Assembly (NCBI GenBank): GCA_024278415.1
Contig: JAJRTI010000192.1
Coordinates: 1-8,062 of the forward strand
DNA: 8,062 nt
Direction of reading: 5' to 3'
Source of the DNA: Planctomycetota bacterium
GTDB taxonomy: Bacteria > Planctomycetota > Brocadiia > JAJRTI01
In this document: positions 1-5,956 of the stretch, piece by piece
Layout of the letters: every line of letters starts with the position of its first letter
Position numbering within the stretch: position 1 is the stretch's first letter
Program-made: the position numbers and the translations under genes
The notes under the pieces: model-generated
Databases searched by the model: none
The model's input: only the letters and a program-made list of their open reading frames with translations
What the model was told of the DNA's origin: nothing

Positions 1-549
1 CGCCTGCATCGCGGCGAGCGGCGGCCGGCCCGCGAGGCGCACCGGCATCACGTCGCCCAGCAGATCGGCCATGCGCGCGGCCGCGGCCTCGGTCCGTTCC
101 GCGTTGTAGGAGAACTTCGGGACGTGCACCTTCTCGTAGTCTTCGATCGATTTCACAGGCGGATCGTAGTGGAACCCTCCCAGCTCCGTGCTGCCGGTCA
201 GGTGCTTCGTCTTCAGCCCCCACACGTGCTCCGCGTCGCAATCGAACGCCGCGCCCACGTCCCACCAAGGCGCGACGATGTGGTCGTCGCCGACCTCATG
301 CTTGAACAGGTCCATTCTAAACTGGCGCTCCACCGCCCGGCACAAGGGATCCTCGCACAGGAGCGCGTCGGGAGGCAGAATCTCCGCCCATGCCCCTGCC
401 GGCCGGCACCACACCGGCGCGCGGTCGGGCTTGCGCAGGCCGTTCACGTCGCGCCAGCGCTTGCGCCGCGTCTCGTACACGTCACTCTCCGCGAGGTCCA
501 CGACCTGTCTCGCCAAGTCCCTCACGATGGTTCGATCTTGTGCGTTCAT
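1..549 (-). CDS. Uroporphyrinogen decarboxylase-like protein, N-terminal part (cut by window edge)
   Basis: The minus strand is open from an ATG at 549 down to base 1, giving 183 codons with no stop; the rest lies outside the window. The N-terminus has a helical leader, then LRKPDRAPVWCRPAGAW (residues 38-54), an acidic-Cys stretch ALLCEDPLCRAVERQFRMDL, and GDDHIVAPWWDVGAAFD (87-103). From memory these match the opening of URO-D-superfamily proteins (the MtaA/CmuA/HemE fold) that are expanded in Planctomycetota- and Lentisphaerota-type genomes. Those paralogues are usually not heme enzymes, and many are thought to handle corrinoid-dependent methyl transfer or unknown substrates, so no reaction is assigned. 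The start is supported by GAAGG at 560-556, six bases before the ATG. No signal peptide is seen, so it is probably cytoplasmic. It is transcribed away from the propeller gene on the other side of the repeat-rich gap. Family membership is fairly sure, function is not. Confidence 0.8.
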   Translation of the reverse strand, partial: MNAQDRTIVRDLARQVVDLAESDVYETRRKRWRDVNGLRKPDRAPVWCRPAGAWAEILPPDALLCEDPLCRAVERQFRMDLFKHEVGDDHIVAPWWDVGAAFDCDAEHVWGLKTKHLTGSTELGGFHYDPPVKSIEDYEKVHVPKFSYNAERTEAAAARMADLLGDVMPVRLAGRPPLAAMQA

Positions 550-690
550 TTGGGGCCTTCAACCTTAATGCAGCCGTTGGTGGCGACTCAGCCATCGGAT
601 CATCCACAGGTTTCGCAGATGCCAGAAGCCTATCTGTTCTACTCACGTTCAAGATCTCGAAATCCCTTTGCACTCTCTGCATGACAGAGG

Positions 691-870
691 GAACACAGAT
701 GTCCGCGGATACCCACAGATCACACAGATCAGAGGGAGGAATGGACGGCCACCTTGAGACGCGCTCCACTCGCGAACCCATACGCCACGGGGTTCCGAGA
801 CCGTTTCTCCCATCGCATCCTCCGCCTCCGATTCTGCGCAATCTGTGGATATGTGCGGGCATCTGCGTTC
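691..870. repeat. Long imperfect inverted repeat with CACAGAT/ATCTGTG arms
   Basis: The left arm, 691 to about 749, begins GAACACAGATGTCCGC and contains CCACAGATCACACAGA. The reverse complement of 810-870 begins GAACGCAGATGCCCGC and contains CCACAGATTGCGCAGA. By hand the first 38 positions match at about 30, and similarity continues with small gaps into GGAGGA..TG..GATGG. The roughly 60-base spacer (750-809) has no evident structure. Repeats with tandem CACAGAT-type words, often found in inverted pairs, are familiar from many environmental genomes as dispersed non-coding elements; that comparison is from memory. The mismatches are mostly transitions, as expected when two old copies drift apart. 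Confidence 0.7.
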
Positions 871-888
871 TGCTTCGTCGCTGGGTTT

Positions 889-917
889 CGTTTGGAAAAA
901 CGGGCGATAAATCGCCC
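889..917. repeat. Short hairpin pair, including perfect GGGCGAT/ATCGCCC stem
   Basis: GGGCGAT at 902-908 and ATCGCCC at 911-917 form a perfect 7-bp stem with a 2-base spacer, so the 16 bases are a near-continuous palindrome. Just upstream, CGTTT (889-893) and AAACG (898-902) can form a second 5-bp stem with a GGAA loop of GNRA type. The two stems share base 902, so they may compete. The unit is followed by CTACTACAGG. It sits in the repeat mosaic between divergent genes, so a terminator role for those genes is not expected. The hairpin itself is certain; its role is unknown. Confidence 0.6.
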
Positions 918-950
918 TACTACAGGCCTCGTCACCTCGCGCCGCGCATG

Positions 951-990
951 TCGAGAACATGTTGTCGTTCCGGCCGCGATAAGCGACTAC
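951..990. repeat. ACATGTTGT palindrome repeat, copy 1
   Basis: The 20 bases at 951-970 (TCGAGAACATGTTGTCGTTC) match 1590-1609 at 19 of 20 positions. The similarity continues loosely through CGATAAGCGACTAC (977-990). The core is a near-palindrome around ACATGT. It lies immediately before the hairpin at 992-1020. Confidence 0.65.
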
Positions 991-991
991 G

Positions 992-1020
992 CTTTTTCGC
1001 AGACTGCGCTGCGAGAAAAG
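992..1020. repeat. Hairpin with CGCAG stem and flanking T/A tracts, copy 1 of a hairpin family
   Basis: CTTTTTCGCAG (992-1002) pairs with CTGCGAGAAAAG (1009-1020), making an 11-bp stem with one bulged G and a 6-base loop ACTGCG. The architecture (C, T-tract, GC-rich inner stem, loop starting ACT and ending CG, mirrored A-tract) is the same as in the hairpin at 1295-1324. The two therefore look like members of one dispersed family with compensating stem changes. Confidence 0.65.
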
Positions 1021-1059
1021 GGCGGCTGCGCCGCAATTCGTGCTCGTCGTCCTCGACGC

Positions 1060-1244
1060 CTCCGCAGGGCATGCCCCTGCGGAGCCACGATTGGGAGCCA
1101 GGTTGTCAATCCTCAAGCCGTTCTCCCCCCTCCCCTTGCCCTTCCGCTCGGCATGCCGAGCGGAAGGGCAAGGGGAGGGGGAAACCGATCCGGCACCTCC
1201 GTCTGGCTCCCAATCGTGGCTCCGCACGGACATGCCGTGCGGAG
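1060..1244. repeat. Nested three-hairpin inverted-repeat element
   Basis: Three hairpins lie in one symmetric block. The left one is a perfect 10-bp stem, CTCCGCAGGG (1060-1069) with CCCTGCGGAG (1075-1084), loop CATGC. The centre is the 56-bp palindrome listed separately. The right one is a perfect 10-bp stem, CTCCGCACGG (1220-1229) with CCGTGCGGAG (1235-1244), loop ACATG. In addition 1078-1101 is an exact 24-bp reverse complement of 1203-1226. This outer stem uses the inner halves of both side hairpins, so the side hairpins and the outer stem are mutually exclusive folds. All three hairpin centres carry a GGCATGCC-like core (the right one has an extra A). I do not recognise a named element. 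The whole behaves like a REP/BIME-type or foldback unit; mobility is inferred. Confidence 0.75.
1126..1181. repeat. Perfect 56-bp palindrome (28-bp arms)
   Basis: Each base from 1126 to 1153 pairs with its mirror from 1181 to 1154 (coordinates sum to 2307) without a single mismatch or spacer. The centre is GCATGC. The outer arms are strongly strand-biased: pyrimidine-only blocks on the left (CCCCCTCCCCTT, CCCTTCC) and purines on the right. With no loop spacer, the DNA could extrude as a cruciform. It is the core of the element at 1060-1244. Confidence 0.9.
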
Positions 1245-1294
1245 GCCTAGGCAAAACGCGAAGTTATTCTACCTTTGCGGGCGTAGGAATTCCG

Positions 1295-1324
1295 CTGTTT
1301 TGCGAGACTTCGCTCGCAAAACAG
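1295..1324. repeat. Perfect 12-bp hairpin, copy 2 of the hairpin family
   Basis: CTGTTTTGCGAG (1295-1306) and CTCGCAAAACAG (1313-1324) are exact reverse complements, with a 6-base loop ACTTCG. The loop and layout match the hairpin at 992-1020 (loop ACTGCG), while the stem bases differ on both sides together, which suggests that the fold itself is kept. Confidence 0.7.
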
Positions 1325-1342
1325 GGCCTCCTGTCGGAGGCC
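1325..1342. repeat. Perfect 7-bp hairpin GGCCTCC/GGAGGCC
   Basis: GGCCTCC (1325-1331) and GGAGGCC (1336-1342) form a perfect stem with loop TGTC. It abuts the previous hairpin with no gap, so the two may be one composite unit. No poly-T follows, which argues against an intrinsic terminator. Confidence 0.55.
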
Positions 1343-1383
1343 ATTGGATCGAGAGGCCTACGGGTCGGCTGATTGAAGATTGG

Positions 1384-1583
1384 AGACTGCAAATGGCTCC
1401 TTGCGCTCCGGGCACGCCTGGGCCGATTGGCAATTTCCAATTGATGTGGGTATCCAGAATGCTCAAGTAGCCACCTTCGTTTAGTGTCGGGCCATGTTGC
1501 CACGCCTACATGTGGTAGCTGATTCTTGTCAACTTGAGTATTCTGGATACCCACACCAATTGATATTCCTCAATTTGCAGTCT
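1384..1583. mobile_element. MITE-like inverted-repeat element with possible 9-bp direct repeats
   Basis: Positions 1438-1468 and 1532-1562 are reverse complements at 29 of 31 positions; the inner 23 bases start GTGGGTATCCAGAAT. CCAATTGAT occurs directly at both ends (1437-1445 and 1556-1564), leaving a unit of about 110 bp at 1446-1555 that would fit a non-autonomous insertion with a 9-bp target duplication. CAATTG is itself palindromic, so part of that direct repeat would also arise from the inverted arms alone. Outside this, AGACTGCAAAT (1384-1394) is mirrored by ATTTGCAGTCT (1573-1583), so a second, outer inverted repeat encloses the first. The inner loop (1469-1531) has weaker pairing, for instance CATGT 1493-1497 with ACATG 1508-1512. 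There is no transposase gene here. The parent element is unknown to me. Confidence 0.5.
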
Positions 1584-1589
1584 GCCGCA

Positions 1590-1624
1590 TCGACAACATG
1601 TTGTCGTTCGCAAACCGATAACCG
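1590..1624. repeat. ACATGTTGT palindrome repeat, copy 2
   Basis: CGACAACATGTTGTCG at 1591-1606 is a perfect 16-bp palindrome. With flanks it repeats 951-970 at 19 of 20 positions, and the tail CGATAACCGCCTA resembles the tail of copy 1 (CGATAAGCGACTA). It directly follows the outer arm of the MITE-like element. A perfect palindrome upstream of a gene could bind a dimeric regulator, but its second copy 640 bases away next to other repeats favours a dispersed repeat. Confidence 0.65.
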
Positions 1625-1719
1625 CCTAACTCACACCACGCTAGCAGCGACATGACGGAATCGTAGGGCGCTGACGAACACGTGTCAACCTCCTCGCTCC
1701 GCCTGTGGGAAGCTCCTCC

Positions 1720-1748
1720 TTGAAAACAAAACCGCTGCTGCGTACAAC
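1720..1748 (+). promoter_or_regulatory. Candidate sigma-70-like promoter for the propeller gene
   Basis: TTGAAA (1720-1725), a 17-base spacer and TACAAC (1743-1748) match 5/6 and 4/6 positions of the usual -35 and -10 boxes. Transcription would begin near 1755, about 40 bases before the ATG at 1795, which agrees with choosing that start over the GTG at 1705. The match is only moderate and could be chance. Confidence 0.3.
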
Positions 1749-1794
1749 AGTGCCTCGTCGCCACACCGTCTCCACACCGAATGACGAACGCCCT

Positions 1795-4365
1795 ATGGCC
1801 ACTCAACGCCCCTACCCTGAGACATGGCAGGCCCAAACGCCCCGCGCACCTCGAGTTGCTCAACTTCCCGACGGCCGCCTGCTGGCGTTGAGCGAGCCGG
1901 GGTTCGAGTCGCCGCAGCGGACGATGCTCCACCTGTGCGAGGCACGCGCCGCGCAGGAGGGGCTGCCGACGGGGGCGCCCTTGATCGGGCCGGCCGAGTG
2001 CGTTTTCCCGTGCGCAGCCGACGCGGAACTCAGCGCGGGTGTGTGGTGCGATGCTCGTGGACGTGCGTGGGTTGTCTGGTCGGACGGCTTGGCGCTGCAC
2101 GCTCTCCGCACGATCGAGCCTGTTCGCGACGCGGCGCAACTGGCCCGGCGCGCCGCGTGGCAGCCACTCCCGATTCACGCCGTGTCCCACGTCGGCAACG
2201 CCGAACGCATCTGGCTGGGCTCGGGCGTGCTCAACCCATCGGACGCCGAGTCGCTTTTCATCGCGAGCGTCTCGTTCCGATCTGGAGCGATCAACATCCA
2301 CCGCGTCTCCAAGGGCGGCGCGACGCATGCAGCCATCCACTCCCACGAGCAGAACCATGCGCCGGCCCTCGCCGTGGCCCCTGATGGCAAGAAGCTTCAC
2401 TTGGTGTGGCGCACGGAGGATCTGCGCATCCTCTACTGCGCGATTGACCCCGCATGCCTGGAATCAGGCGAGCCCGAGCCGCCGGACCCAACCGAAGTCT
2501 GGTGGTACTGCCACCACCCCGACGTGGCATGCAATGGCCGCGAGGTTGTCGTCGCGTACAGCACGCACATGCAGCACATCGGGTACAGCTACTTCGACGA
2601 ACAAGAATGGCATCGCAATCTGCACCTCACGACGCTGCACCCGCGATTCCAGGAGACGCTGGAGCACTCACCCTGGCTGTGGACGGATGAGCACAGCATC
2701 ATCCATCTCAGTTTCGTGTGTCTGACGCGGCGTCTCGTGTACGACTGCCGCTGGCTTGGCGATGGTTTTTCCGATGCACAGCCCGTCGAAGGGCTATTCC
2801 ATCCTTCGCTCTTTGCTGATGACGTGCGCGTCCCGGCCGAGCGCATGTCGCTGGACTGTGGCACGGGCGCAACGCTCCTATCGAGCAGCTTCCTGCCTAA
2901 GCGCCACGGCGTGTACACGCAACTGCAACCTGCGATCGTGCTACGCCCGGGCGACGCATGGATGCCGCTCGACATGGCCGAGGTCGCGGAGCTGCGCAAC
3001 TTCGCCGCCCAGCTTGAGCCCATGCGCAACGAGCCAACTCAGCCGATCATCGAGCCAACGGGCCACGACGGCGACTTCGATGGCGCACGCGTCCTCAACG
3101 GAGGAACCGTGCTCAAGGACGCTGGCCGCTATCGCATGTGGTACTCCGCTCTGCCGCTCAACACAGAACTGCGGTTGGACTGGTACAACCAAATCACGGT
3201 CGGCTACGCTGAAAGCGACGACGGTATCGCGTGGCGGCGTCATCCCGAGCAGATCACGGGCTTGGACCACAACGCGTGCGTGTTCGTCGATCCTCTTGAC
3301 GTGCCGTCGCGGCGCTACAAGGCGATTAAGTTTGAGACCCGCGCACACCGGTACGATCGCGTCCACGCCACCGGCGAGTTGGGCCTCCTCGGCCGGCCGC
3401 GGCGCGGCTGGCTCGCGACGAGCGGCGATGGCTTGCACTGGCAGCGAGAGGCGGTCTCGCTCGACTTCGCTGGGCCGGAGTTCTACGGCTGGACCCCACA
3501 GAAGGCGCTATACGACGACCGCGAACCCAATCCCAGCATGCGCTACAAGGCCATTGGCTTCTGTAGCATGGTCGGCCGGCGCCGGGCCGCAACGCTCGCA
3601 TACAGTGCGGACGCTCGGCGCTGGGTCGTGGCGGAGCGCTCCCCCCTACTCGATCCCATGGCCGCGGTCACGCCTATTCGCCCGGCTGGCCCATGCTCCC
3701 AGATCCATGATGCCAGCATGGCCCGGCTTGGCCCGTATCTCCTCGCGTTCTACGGCTATCAGTTCGATGGCGCGACGGAGGACATCCGCCTCGCGGTCGG
3801 CCGAGACAGCGGACGCATCAGCTACATCTTCCCAGAGACTCCTCTCATCGCTCGCGGCGAACTCGGCGCCTGGAACAGCGGCTACCTCATGCCTGTGGAC
3901 CTCGTGGTCGAGGATGACACGTTTGTCTTCTACTACGGTTCGAGCGCGCTCGCGCCGGACGGGTCGCCACCGGACGCCGATGCTTGGCGCGTGTGCGGCG
4001 GCCGGGCCGTGGGGCGCCGCGAGGGATTCGTTCGGCTATCCCCAGTCGGCTCTTGCCCGACCGCGACCCTCCTGACTGTGCCGCTGTCCTTACAAAACGG
4101 CGGGCCGATCGCCCTGACGGTCAACGCCCGTCTCACGGCCGGCAGTCGCCTCCGCGTCGGCCTTGCGCAGGACGAAGCCGCGCGTCACTATCTCCCGGGC
4201 TATGAGCCGGCGCACTGCGAACCCATCACAGGCGATAGCTTGCGCCACAGCGTGCGATGGCGGGATCACCGGCATCTGCCGGCCAACGGCAATCCCTTCC
4301 GCGTGCAGATCGTGCTCGATGGCTCGCCTGCGGACGCGGTGTATGGCTTCGCGGTCCACCGTTGA
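1795..4365 (+). CDS. Two-propeller protein: sialidase-like N-terminal half, GH32/43-like C-terminal half
   Basis: 856 residues from ATG 1795. A GTG at 1705 would add 30 residues that look non-conserved and cover the candidate promoter. Neither start has a clear Shine-Dalgarno. Residues about 13-395 are beta-rich with repeated blade-like units (VAQLPDGRLLALSE; LAVAPDGKKLHLVWR; HLSFVCLTRRLVYD), like BNR/sialidase propellers. From about 423 a second propeller resembles the five-bladed GH32/GH43/GH68 fold: DGDFDGARVLNGG, RYRMWYSA (446-452), ITVGYAESDDGIAWRR (467-482), SGDGLHW (543-549), YSADARRW, WNSGYLMPVDLVVEDD (from 693), FYYGSS (712). The last 90 or so residues (LTVNARL 774 onward, GYEP, GDSLRHSVRW) match a small beta-sandwich that I recall closing invertase-like proteins of Planctomycetota-type genomes. 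No signal peptide is visible, so a cytoplasmic location is likely. Catalytic acids cannot be assigned safely. A glycan-related role is plausible; the substrate is unknown. Confidence 0.8.
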   Translation: MATQRPYPETWQAQTPRAPRVAQLPDGRLLALSEPGFESPQRTMLHLCEARAAQEGLPTGAPLIGPAECVFPCAADAELSAGVWCDARGRAWVVWSDGLALHALRTIEPVRDAAQLARRAAWQPLPIHAVSHVGNAERIWLGSGVLNPSDAESLFIASVSFRSGAINIHRVSKGGATHAAIHSHEQNHAPALAVAPDGKKLHLVWRTEDLRILYCAIDPACLESGEPEPPDPTEVWWYCHHPDVACNGREVVVAYSTHMQHIGYSYFDEQEWHRNLHLTTLHPRFQETLEHSPWLWTDEHSIIHLSFVCLTRRLVYDCRWLGDGFSDAQPVEGLFHPSLFADDVRVPAERMSLDCGTGATLLSSSFLPKRHGVYTQLQPAIVLRPGDAWMPLDMAEVAELRNFAAQLEPMRNEPTQPIIEPTGHDGDFDGARVLNGGTVLKDAGRYRMWYSALPLNTELRLDWYNQITVGYAESDDGIAWRRHPEQITGLDHNACVFVDPLDVPSRRYKAIKFETRAHRYDRVHATGELGLLGRPRRGWLATSGDGLHWQREAVSLDFAGPEFYGWTPQKALYDDREPNPSMRYKAIGFCSMVGRRRAATLAYSADARRWVVAERSPLLDPMAAVTPIRPAGPCSQIHDASMARLGPYLLAFYGYQFDGATEDIRLAVGRDSGRISYIFPETPLIARGELGAWNSGYLMPVDLVVEDDTFVFYYGSSALAPDGSPPDADAWRVCGGRAVGRREGFVRLSPVGSCPTATLLTVPLSLQNGGPIALTVNARLTAGSRLRVGLAQDEAARHYLPGYEPAHCEPITGDSLRHSVRWRDHRHLPANGNPFRVQIVLDGSPADAVYGFAVHR

Positions 4366-4393
4366 GCCACTTGGCTGAGGCAATTCTGGCCAC

Positions 4394-5956
4394 ATGGTAG
4401 AGTCAAGCCAACACGAGCGCGGCCGCGATTCCCAGGCTGTTTGGGCTCTCGCACTCGTGCTCTTGGCCGCGGCCGCGTCGCCGGTCTTGCGCTACGCCGC
4501 CACCGGCCGGCGCTTGCACATGAACCCGGACATGCTCCAGGAGTATCTGAGCCACGGGATCATGCGCGATAGCATCCTTCGGCACAGGCGTTTCCCTTTG
4601 TGGACGCCTTACGTCGGCGGCGGCTATCCCCTGTACGCGCATCCCCACGACGCGTCCATGATCCTGCCGCTCGACCTGCCGGTGCTGCTCTGTGGCGAGG
4701 TCGCGGGGATCAAGCTCAACGTGCTCATCCTTTATGGCATGGGATGCATCGGAGCGTTCCTCATTGCCCGAGCTGCGTTCCCGCGAGATCGCGTCGCCGC
4801 GTTCGTCTGCATGCTCCTCTATGCCTCCTGCCCCTTCTTTGTCCGGCGGCTTGAATCGGGCAACTACAACGAACTGCTCGTGTTCACATTCCCCGCCATT
4901 CTCCTCCTCTACCTTCGCGGGCATCAACGGCCAGGAGCGTTCCTCGGTTCGATGCTGCTCATGGTGGCGCTTGTATTTTTCGGCAAGTTCTCGTTGCTCT
5001 ACACGCTCCTCGCGCTCGCCGCGGTCGCGGCCGTCCATCTGATGCGCGAGCGCCGCGGCCGCCGCGCACGGCACGTGGCCTACTTCGCCGTGTTCGTTGC
5101 GGGCTTCAGTGCGCTATCCATGGTGAAGGCGTTTCCCATGCTGAGGCTCGTCCTCGCGACACGCTACACCCATGACACGATCTTCAAGACGAAGTACTTC
5201 GCGCCGATCGTCTACTTCGGGGGGTGCATGCTTGCCGCGTGGCTCTGCGCGGCCGCGGCGGCCTGGCGGCGCCGGCGCCCTGGGTCGATCTTGGCTCATC
5301 TGCTGTTGTTCGCAAGCCTCGCCGCGCCGCTTGGGCTCGCCGTCCACTGCACCCTGGCGAGCCATGCGAAGCTAAGTGAGATTGTGTGGCGCCTCCCCCT
5401 GTTCGCGCCTCGGCAGAAGGAGTTCTTCCAAATCCACACCAAGGATATCGACCCTTCGAGCATTCAACCCACGCTCACGGTGCCGTACTTCAATTTCCTC
5501 AAGGGCACAGGCGTCATCGATTGGCACGACGACAAGCTCACGATCCCCACAAACGTGCAGCCCCGATACTTCATCGACAACTTGCGCGCGATTCTGCCCA
5601 ACCCCAATTACCACGGCGACGCGCACGTGGTAAACGGCCCAGGTGGTGTCTACGGCGTGGCGGCCGCGCCCAACGAAATCCGCGTCACCGCCGCGGCCGA
5701 CGGCCCAACCGAGATCGAGGCCAACTTCAACTACGACCCGGCTTGGACGTCGCATGACTGCCGCATCTCGAAAGCGCAGAACGGGCTGATCCTCATCAGT
5801 ATCGGTGCGTGTGAGCCGCGGGACTTCGTGCTCACCTACCGGCCAACCCTCTTCTATGTGTCGCTCGCAGGGTCGCTTGTGTCTCTCGCCATCCTTGGCT
5901 ATCTGTTTTTCTGGAACGAGCCGGTGCGAAGGAGGCTGTTCTGTCTGACGGGCTGA
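4394..5956 (+). CDS. Multi-pass membrane protein, YfhO / GT-C glycosyltransferase-like
   Basis: 520 residues. A short charged N-terminus precedes a first membrane segment (about 15-35). The next loop holds NPDMLQEYL (44-52) and PLWTPYVGGGYPLYAHP (68-84), the acidic residue and the PLW-P-GGG-P pattern typical of YfhO-like and related GT-C proteins. Further hydrophobic segments lie at about 105-126, 132-150, 159-176, 182-216 (two), 227-246, 266-289 and 299-318. A soluble, probably extracytoplasmic stretch (320-480) follows, ending NGLILISIGACEPRDFVLTYRP, then a last membrane helix (487-507) and a basic tail. This order matches YfhO-type proteins, though it is shorter than the 700-850 residues that I recall for many. 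The family is thought to transfer sugars from lipid carriers at the outer face of the inner membrane; here that is inference. The start is 28 nt after the propeller gene, with only a distant GAGG (4377-4380). Its end overlaps the next gene. Confidence 0.8.
   Translation: MVESSQHERGRDSQAVWALALVLLAAAASPVLRYAATGRRLHMNPDMLQEYLSHGIMRDSILRHRRFPLWTPYVGGGYPLYAHPHDASMILPLDLPVLLCGEVAGIKLNVLILYGMGCIGAFLIARAAFPRDRVAAFVCMLLYASCPFFVRRLESGNYNELLVFTFPAILLLYLRGHQRPGAFLGSMLLMVALVFFGKFSLLYTLLALAAVAAVHLMRERRGRRARHVAYFAVFVAGFSALSMVKAFPMLRLVLATRYTHDTIFKTKYFAPIVYFGGCMLAAWLCAAAAAWRRRRPGSILAHLLLFASLAAPLGLAVHCTLASHAKLSEIVWRLPLFAPRQKEFFQIHTKDIDPSSIQPTLTVPYFNFLKGTGVIDWHDDKLTIPTNVQPRYFIDNLRAILPNPNYHGDAHVVNGPGGVYGVAAAPNEIRVTAAADGPTEIEANFNYDPAWTSHDCRISKAQNGLILISIGACEPRDFVLTYRPTLFYVSLAGSLVSLAILGYLFFWNEPVRRRLFCLTG
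5929..5935 (+). promoter_or_regulatory. Strong Shine-Dalgarno AAGGAGG fixing a CTG start
   Basis: AAGGAGG lies inside the 3' end of the membrane-protein gene, five bases before the in-frame CTG at 5941. No ATG, GTG or TTG in that frame occurs between the upstream stop and 6034. The site therefore points to a CTG initiation codon for the flavoprotein gene. Confidence 0.65.

Larger units (their letters stand above)
550..1794. other. Gene-free mosaic of small structured repeats between divergent genes
   Basis: About 1.2 kb between the starts of two divergent genes. I find no convincing coding region: the open frames are short of family resemblance, are Arg/Pro-rich, and run through perfect palindromes on both strands. 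The stretch contains at least nine separable inverted repeats, listed individually. The first part (550-690) has only a 5-bp hairpin (CTCTG 675-679 with CAGAG 685-689). The last part (about 1625-1794) has no repeat that I can see and probably holds the promoter and leader of the propeller gene. The local mix of AT-rich and very GC-rich blocks differs from the neighbouring genes, as expected for inserted repeat units. Confidence 0.75.

Noticed and set aside
124..684. Plus-strand frame of 186 codons opposite the URO-D-like gene
   Set aside because: The minus strand shows recognisable URO-D-like motifs with a good Shine-Dalgarno; the plus frame has low-complexity composition and no family resemblance.
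1060..1342. Hairpins as intrinsic transcription terminators
   Set aside because: Neither flanking gene ends here because both start from this gap, and none of the GC-rich stems is followed by a clear T-run in the proper direction.
390..1470. Long overlapping open frames on both strands in the intergenic region (for example 390-1250 plus, 649-1254 minus, 754-1470 plus)
   Set aside because: They pass through perfect palindromes and repeats, are rich in Arg/Pro/Ser, show no domain resemblance and overlap each other. They are by-products of GC-rich repeat DNA.
1591..1606. Specific operator for a named regulator at the 16-bp palindrome
   Set aside because: It occurs a second time beside unrelated repeats and no regulator gene is in view, so only the repeat itself is reported.
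550..1794. CRISPR array
   Set aside because: The repeats are of different kinds, are not evenly spaced, and no direct repeat recurs three or more times with unique spacers.
1570..2400. Minus-strand open frame of 276 codons overlapping the start of the propeller gene
   Set aside because: Antisense to a gene with clear propeller motifs; the translation shows no known domain and is what GC-rich antisense frames commonly give.
2756..4075. Plus-strand frame of 439 codons inside the propeller gene
   Set aside because: Shadow frame, very rich in Ser/Arg/Thr/Ala, entirely within the well-supported coding frame.
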